A stretch of 64,000 bases of DNA, taken from contig JAVBLI010000008.1 of NCBI GenBank assembly GCA_031553595.1, positions 124,001 through 188,000 on the forward strand. The letters are read 5' to 3'. Each line of letters starts with the position of its first letter. Within the stretch, counting starts at the first letter, position 1. A program made the translations under genes and the position numbers. The stretch is from RGIG3701 sp031553595. Lineage in GTDB: Bacteria; Planctomycetota; Planctomycetia; Pirellulales; Thermoguttaceae. This document shows, piece by piece, positions 61,609-64,000 of this stretch. Under the pieces are notes generated by a model. The model ran no database searches, was not told where the DNA came from, and saw nothing but the letters and a program-made list of their open reading frames with translations.

Positions 61609-61685
61609 AGACAAGAATGTACTGCCCACTTCCATGAAGCAATTATCAGATTGCTGCTTTGCAAGAAACGAAACAAGGCCGTGTC

Positions 61686-61730
61686 AAAAAAAATCCTCCG
61701 CGCCGCATGTGTGCAGCGCGAAGGATTTTA
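61686..61730 (-). terminator. Rho-independent terminator of the 61762 gene
   Basis: On the minus strand AATCCTTCGCGC pairs with GGCGCGGAGGATT and eight T follow. Confidence 0.85.
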
Positions 61731-61761
61731 AAGGATTGCAGAGGGGGCCACGCGAGACGTA

Positions 61762-64000
61762 TTATTTTTTTCGTCTCCGCACGGCCATCAATCCGCCGAC
61801 ACCCATAAGCAGCATCACCCACGTCGAGGGCTCCGGGATGTGACTAAGCGACGCCAGCGAAATGTTCGTCCCGTAATGGGTGTTAAACCATTCCGTATTC
61901 CAACCGATCAACCGGTATCCCTGCTGTTCGAAATGGTAGATGTCCATCGCGAACGTGATGCCCGTGGCATCTCTGCCGACCACATTGCCCACATAGCCGG
62001 AGCTTTCCAGCCCCGCGACGATGTAGTCCACAAATGCGTCATAGAGACCGGGGATAGTCATGTCGTCGTCCCCGGTGTAGAAACGGGCCCAAACGATGTC
62101 ATGCTCATTAGGCGTCGCAAAACTCGTCGGGTATACATGTACCCATCCCGAATATTTGTGATTGGGGTCGCTGCTGAATGTGGGGTCGTAGACGAACGCC
62201 TGGTCGTAATGCCATCGATCGAAAGCGTCGGTTTTGAAACCCACTTCCAGGGTGCCGCCGGTGGTTTGGCCGGAGACGACGTAGGAGTTGGGTGACTCGT
62301 ACGTGCCGGTGTAATTAACATTCTCCCCGGCATCGTAAATAAAGAAGGTACTATCCAATCCCTGCACCGCCATGCCGGACGCCACAATGTAGTGTGTACC
62401 ATCGAGGTCGATGGTGCCTTCGCTGACCTGGATCATCGCATTCGCATCTCCAGGATTGCCGCCCAACTTCGAATTCACGTAAAAATACGTATTCAGGTTT
62501 CCGCCGGTGTTATAACTGTTCTCAAGTGTGATGTTTGCCTTCGTGCCGACAACATGCACCTCGCCGCCTTTTCCGGCCCCGCCGACGATGGTCTTGGCAG
62601 CAAATACCCCCGTGCCCTCGACACCCAGGGCTGCGTGATTTTTCACCGTCGCACTGCCGACGGTAACCGTCTGCTTGGGCAAATTCAAGATACCGTTGTT
62701 GTTCACCGAAACCACGCCTTCGCCGGCGCCAGCTCCGATTACCACCGGGATGTTCGGCACCCATTCCGAATGGACATTCCCGGTATCCTTCCCGAATTTA
62801 TCACCGACGTCGACGACGCCGCGACCGGTAGCGATATCACCGCCGATCTTGATGTTATTCGTTGTCACGACCGCGCCGTTGCGGATATGGAGTTCGCCCG
62901 TGCCGGCAAGGCCGAGTTCCATCAGGCCGTTCGTCGTCCAGGAGTTACCCGCAGTCGAGATTTCCAACGTGCCTTTGCCGCTCGCACCGACGCCGAGTTG
63001 GATCGGATAGCTACTCGATCCCGACGAGCCGTCAATTAGCAATTTACCGATTCCATCCTTACCGATGGTCAGCGTGTTGGCAGCGTTCAGGTTCCATGTG
63101 CCGCCGGTGAGATGCACTACACTGTTAGCGTAGTATGCAGCAGCGCCGATGGTTGCGGTGCCGGTCGTGTTTACCGTCGTGCCGGTGGGAATGGTCAGCG
63201 TGCCGTATCCCCAGCCGCCGACATCCAGATCAGCCGTGTCCCAGACACCGGAATCCGAAAGGGTTACATAGCCCGCGCTATACATGCCAAGGCCAAGCGT
63301 CGCTTTGCCGGTGGTGGTTACCTTGGAGCCGGCACCATCAATCGTTAATGTCCCCAATCCCCCATTACTATAGCCAACGTTCAAGGTGGTGGTAGACCAG
63401 GTCGCTCCATTGGTAAGATTCACCGTTCCTCTGCCGTTCGAATTGAGCAGGCCGAGTGATGCTGCGCCGGTGGAGATTACCTTGGCATTTGCACCGTCAA
63501 TTTTCAACGTGCCCGTGCCTCTGACACCGATCTCCAGCGTACGTTTCGTATTCCATACGCCACCCGAATTAACCGTCACCGTGCCGGGGCCTCCGGCTTT
63601 GTCATCTGCTCCGCCACCGATAACTACTGCGCCATCCGAGGTTACTGTGGAGCCGGTGCCGGAAATCGTCAAAAAGCCTTTTCCCATGACACCGACATTC
63701 AGAGCGGCCGTGTTCCATGTGCCGCTGCCCGAAACCTCCACCGTGCCAACGCCGGCGGCATTCATACCGAGCTGCGCGAGGCCGGAAGTGGTCATCGTGG
63801 CGCCGGATAAAATCGATACTTTGCCGGTTCCGTTTTGGGCAACATTTAGAGTAGTATTATTCCACTTGGCGTTCGTACCCGAAATAGTCGCCGTGCCGTT
63901 ACTGCTGGCCTGGACACCGAGCCATGTCGCAGCGGTTGAGGTTACGGTGGAGCCAGCGTTAACCGTCAGGTTGCCATTAGCGCCCGTATAATAACCAATA
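61762..64000 (-). CDS. Exported PEP-CTERM protein with T5SS/PEP-CTERM repeats, type A C-terminal domain (5' end outside the window)
   Basis: The frame is open at the window edge (IGYYTGANGNLTVNAGSTVT), so the signal peptide is not seen; about 745 residues are visible. Repeats such as GMNAAGVGTVEVSGSGTWNT, GVMGKGFLTISGTGSTVTS and GIGKLLIDGSSGSSSYPIQL make up most of it. The C-terminal domain is nearly a copy of that in 57514-61335 (YDQAFVYDPTFSSDPNHKYS, WVHVYPTSFATPNEHDIVWA, LYDAFVDYIVAGLESSGYVG, FEQQGYRLIGWNTEWFNTHY), followed by IPEPSTWVMLLMGVGGLMAVRRRKK. The two genes lie head to tail on the same strand and probably arose by tandem duplication; each has its own terminator. Confidence 0.9.
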   Translation of the reverse strand, partial: IGYYTGANGNLTVNAGSTVTSTAATWLGVQASSNGTATISGTNAKWNNTTLNVAQNGTGKVSILSGATMTTSGLAQLGMNAAGVGTVEVSGSGTWNTAALNVGVMGKGFLTISGTGSTVTSDGAVVIGGGADDKAGGPGTVTVNSGGVWNTKRTLEIGVRGTGTLKIDGANAKVISTGAASLGLLNSNGRGTVNLTNGATWSTTTLNVGYSNGGLGTLTIDGAGSKVTTTGKATLGLGMYSAGYVTLSDSGVWDTADLDVGGWGYGTLTIPTGTTVNTTGTATIGAAAYYANSVVHLTGGTWNLNAANTLTIGKDGIGKLLIDGSSGSSSYPIQLGVGASGKGTLEISTAGNSWTTNGLMELGLAGTGELHIRNGAVVTTNNIKIGGDIATGRGVVDVGDKFGKDTGNVHSEWVPNIPVVIGAGAGEGVVSVNNNGILNLPKQTVTVGSATVKNHAALGVEGTGVFAAKTIVGGAGKGGEVHVVGTKANITLENSYNTGGNLNTYFYVNSKLGGNPGDANAMIQVSEGTIDLDGTHYIVASGMAVQGLDSTFFIYDAGENVNYTGTYESPNSYVVSGQTTGGTLEVGFKTDAFDRWHYDQAFVYDPTFSSDPNHKYSGWVHVYPTSFATPNEHDIVWARFYTGDDDMTIPGLYDAFVDYIVAGLESSGYVGNVVGRDATGITFAMDIYHFEQQGYRLIGWNTEWFNTHYGTNISLASLSHIPEPSTWVMLLMGVGGLMAVRRRKK

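Noticed and set aside
57514..64000. CRISPR-like repeated DNA
   Set aside because: The repeats are in frame, encode Gly/Thr-rich beta-helix units, and lack uniform repeats with unique spacers.

Overview
The window looks like chromosome from a PVC-group bacterium, most likely a planctomycete (Lentisphaerota is the main alternative). The evidence is a DUF1559 prepilin-like protein with its H-x-G-G / GDC tail, a DoxX half-gene next to a Gfo/Idh/MocA oxidoreductase, a second such oxidoreductase, a sulfatase C-terminus of planctomycete type, HpnC, a large membrane protein with squalene-cyclase-like repeats, and many PEP-CTERM proteins. No rRNA, tRNA, CRISPR array, prophage or intact insertion sequence was seen. 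Sigma70-like promoters with good spacing precede several genes, often with an extended -10 (TGC-TATAAT).

Layout: 0-9 kb holds a sulfatase tail, a large PEP-CTERM beta-repeat protein, a 2-hydroxyacyl-CoA-dehydratase-like iron-sulfur protein, a DUF1559 protein, a short PEP-CTERM protein and a TolC-like protein. 9-21 kb holds a TlpA-like thioredoxin, a DoxX gene split by an in-frame TAG, a Gfo/Idh/MocA oxidoreductase, priA, a membrane protein with squalene-cyclase-like repeats and hflX. 21-30 kb holds a 1421-residue TPR protein, a small membrane protein, an SMR transporter, pyrC and a His-rich RND-type metal-efflux adaptor. 29.9-32 kb is a gene graveyard (possible methyltransferase fragment, transposase remnant, PEP-CTERM gene without its 5' end). 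32-43 kb holds a nagB-like gene, pyrB, an exported propeller-like protein, a PEP-CTERM protein, an OleD-like dehydrogenase, and a PAS-GAF-pseudo-receiver protein that probably shares a transcript with a RuBisCO-like protein. 43-51 kb holds a PEP-CTERM protein, glucan phosphorylase, a GH43-like protein and a second Gfo/Idh/MocA protein. 51-64 kb is dominated by PEP-CTERM proteins (one pseudogene, two intact, one running off the edge), with a DmeF-like cation exporter and hpnC between them.

Three things run through the window. First, nine PEP-CTERM loci (seven apparently intact or open at the edge, two decayed) make up roughly a quarter of the DNA, with no exosortase gene present; several share one of two C-terminal domains just before the sorting signal. 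Second, ten copies of a roughly 105-125 bp near-perfect palindrome (outer arms AACAGCAGCCGGG...CCCGGCTGCTGTT, inner arms GACCGGATAGAA...TTCTATCCGGTC) each lie just downstream of a stop codon, never in a divergent promoter region; the arms show compensatory changes and two sequence classes. Third, heptanucleotide repeat arrays sit in intergenic spaces, directly against the start codons of pyrC and hpnC, and run into the 3' end of the nagB-like gene.

The palindrome family, the shared pre-PEP-CTERM domains, and the RuBisCO-like protein with its unusual regulator neighbour are the best candidates for undescribed biology. All family assignments come from reading motifs by eye; no database search was run.
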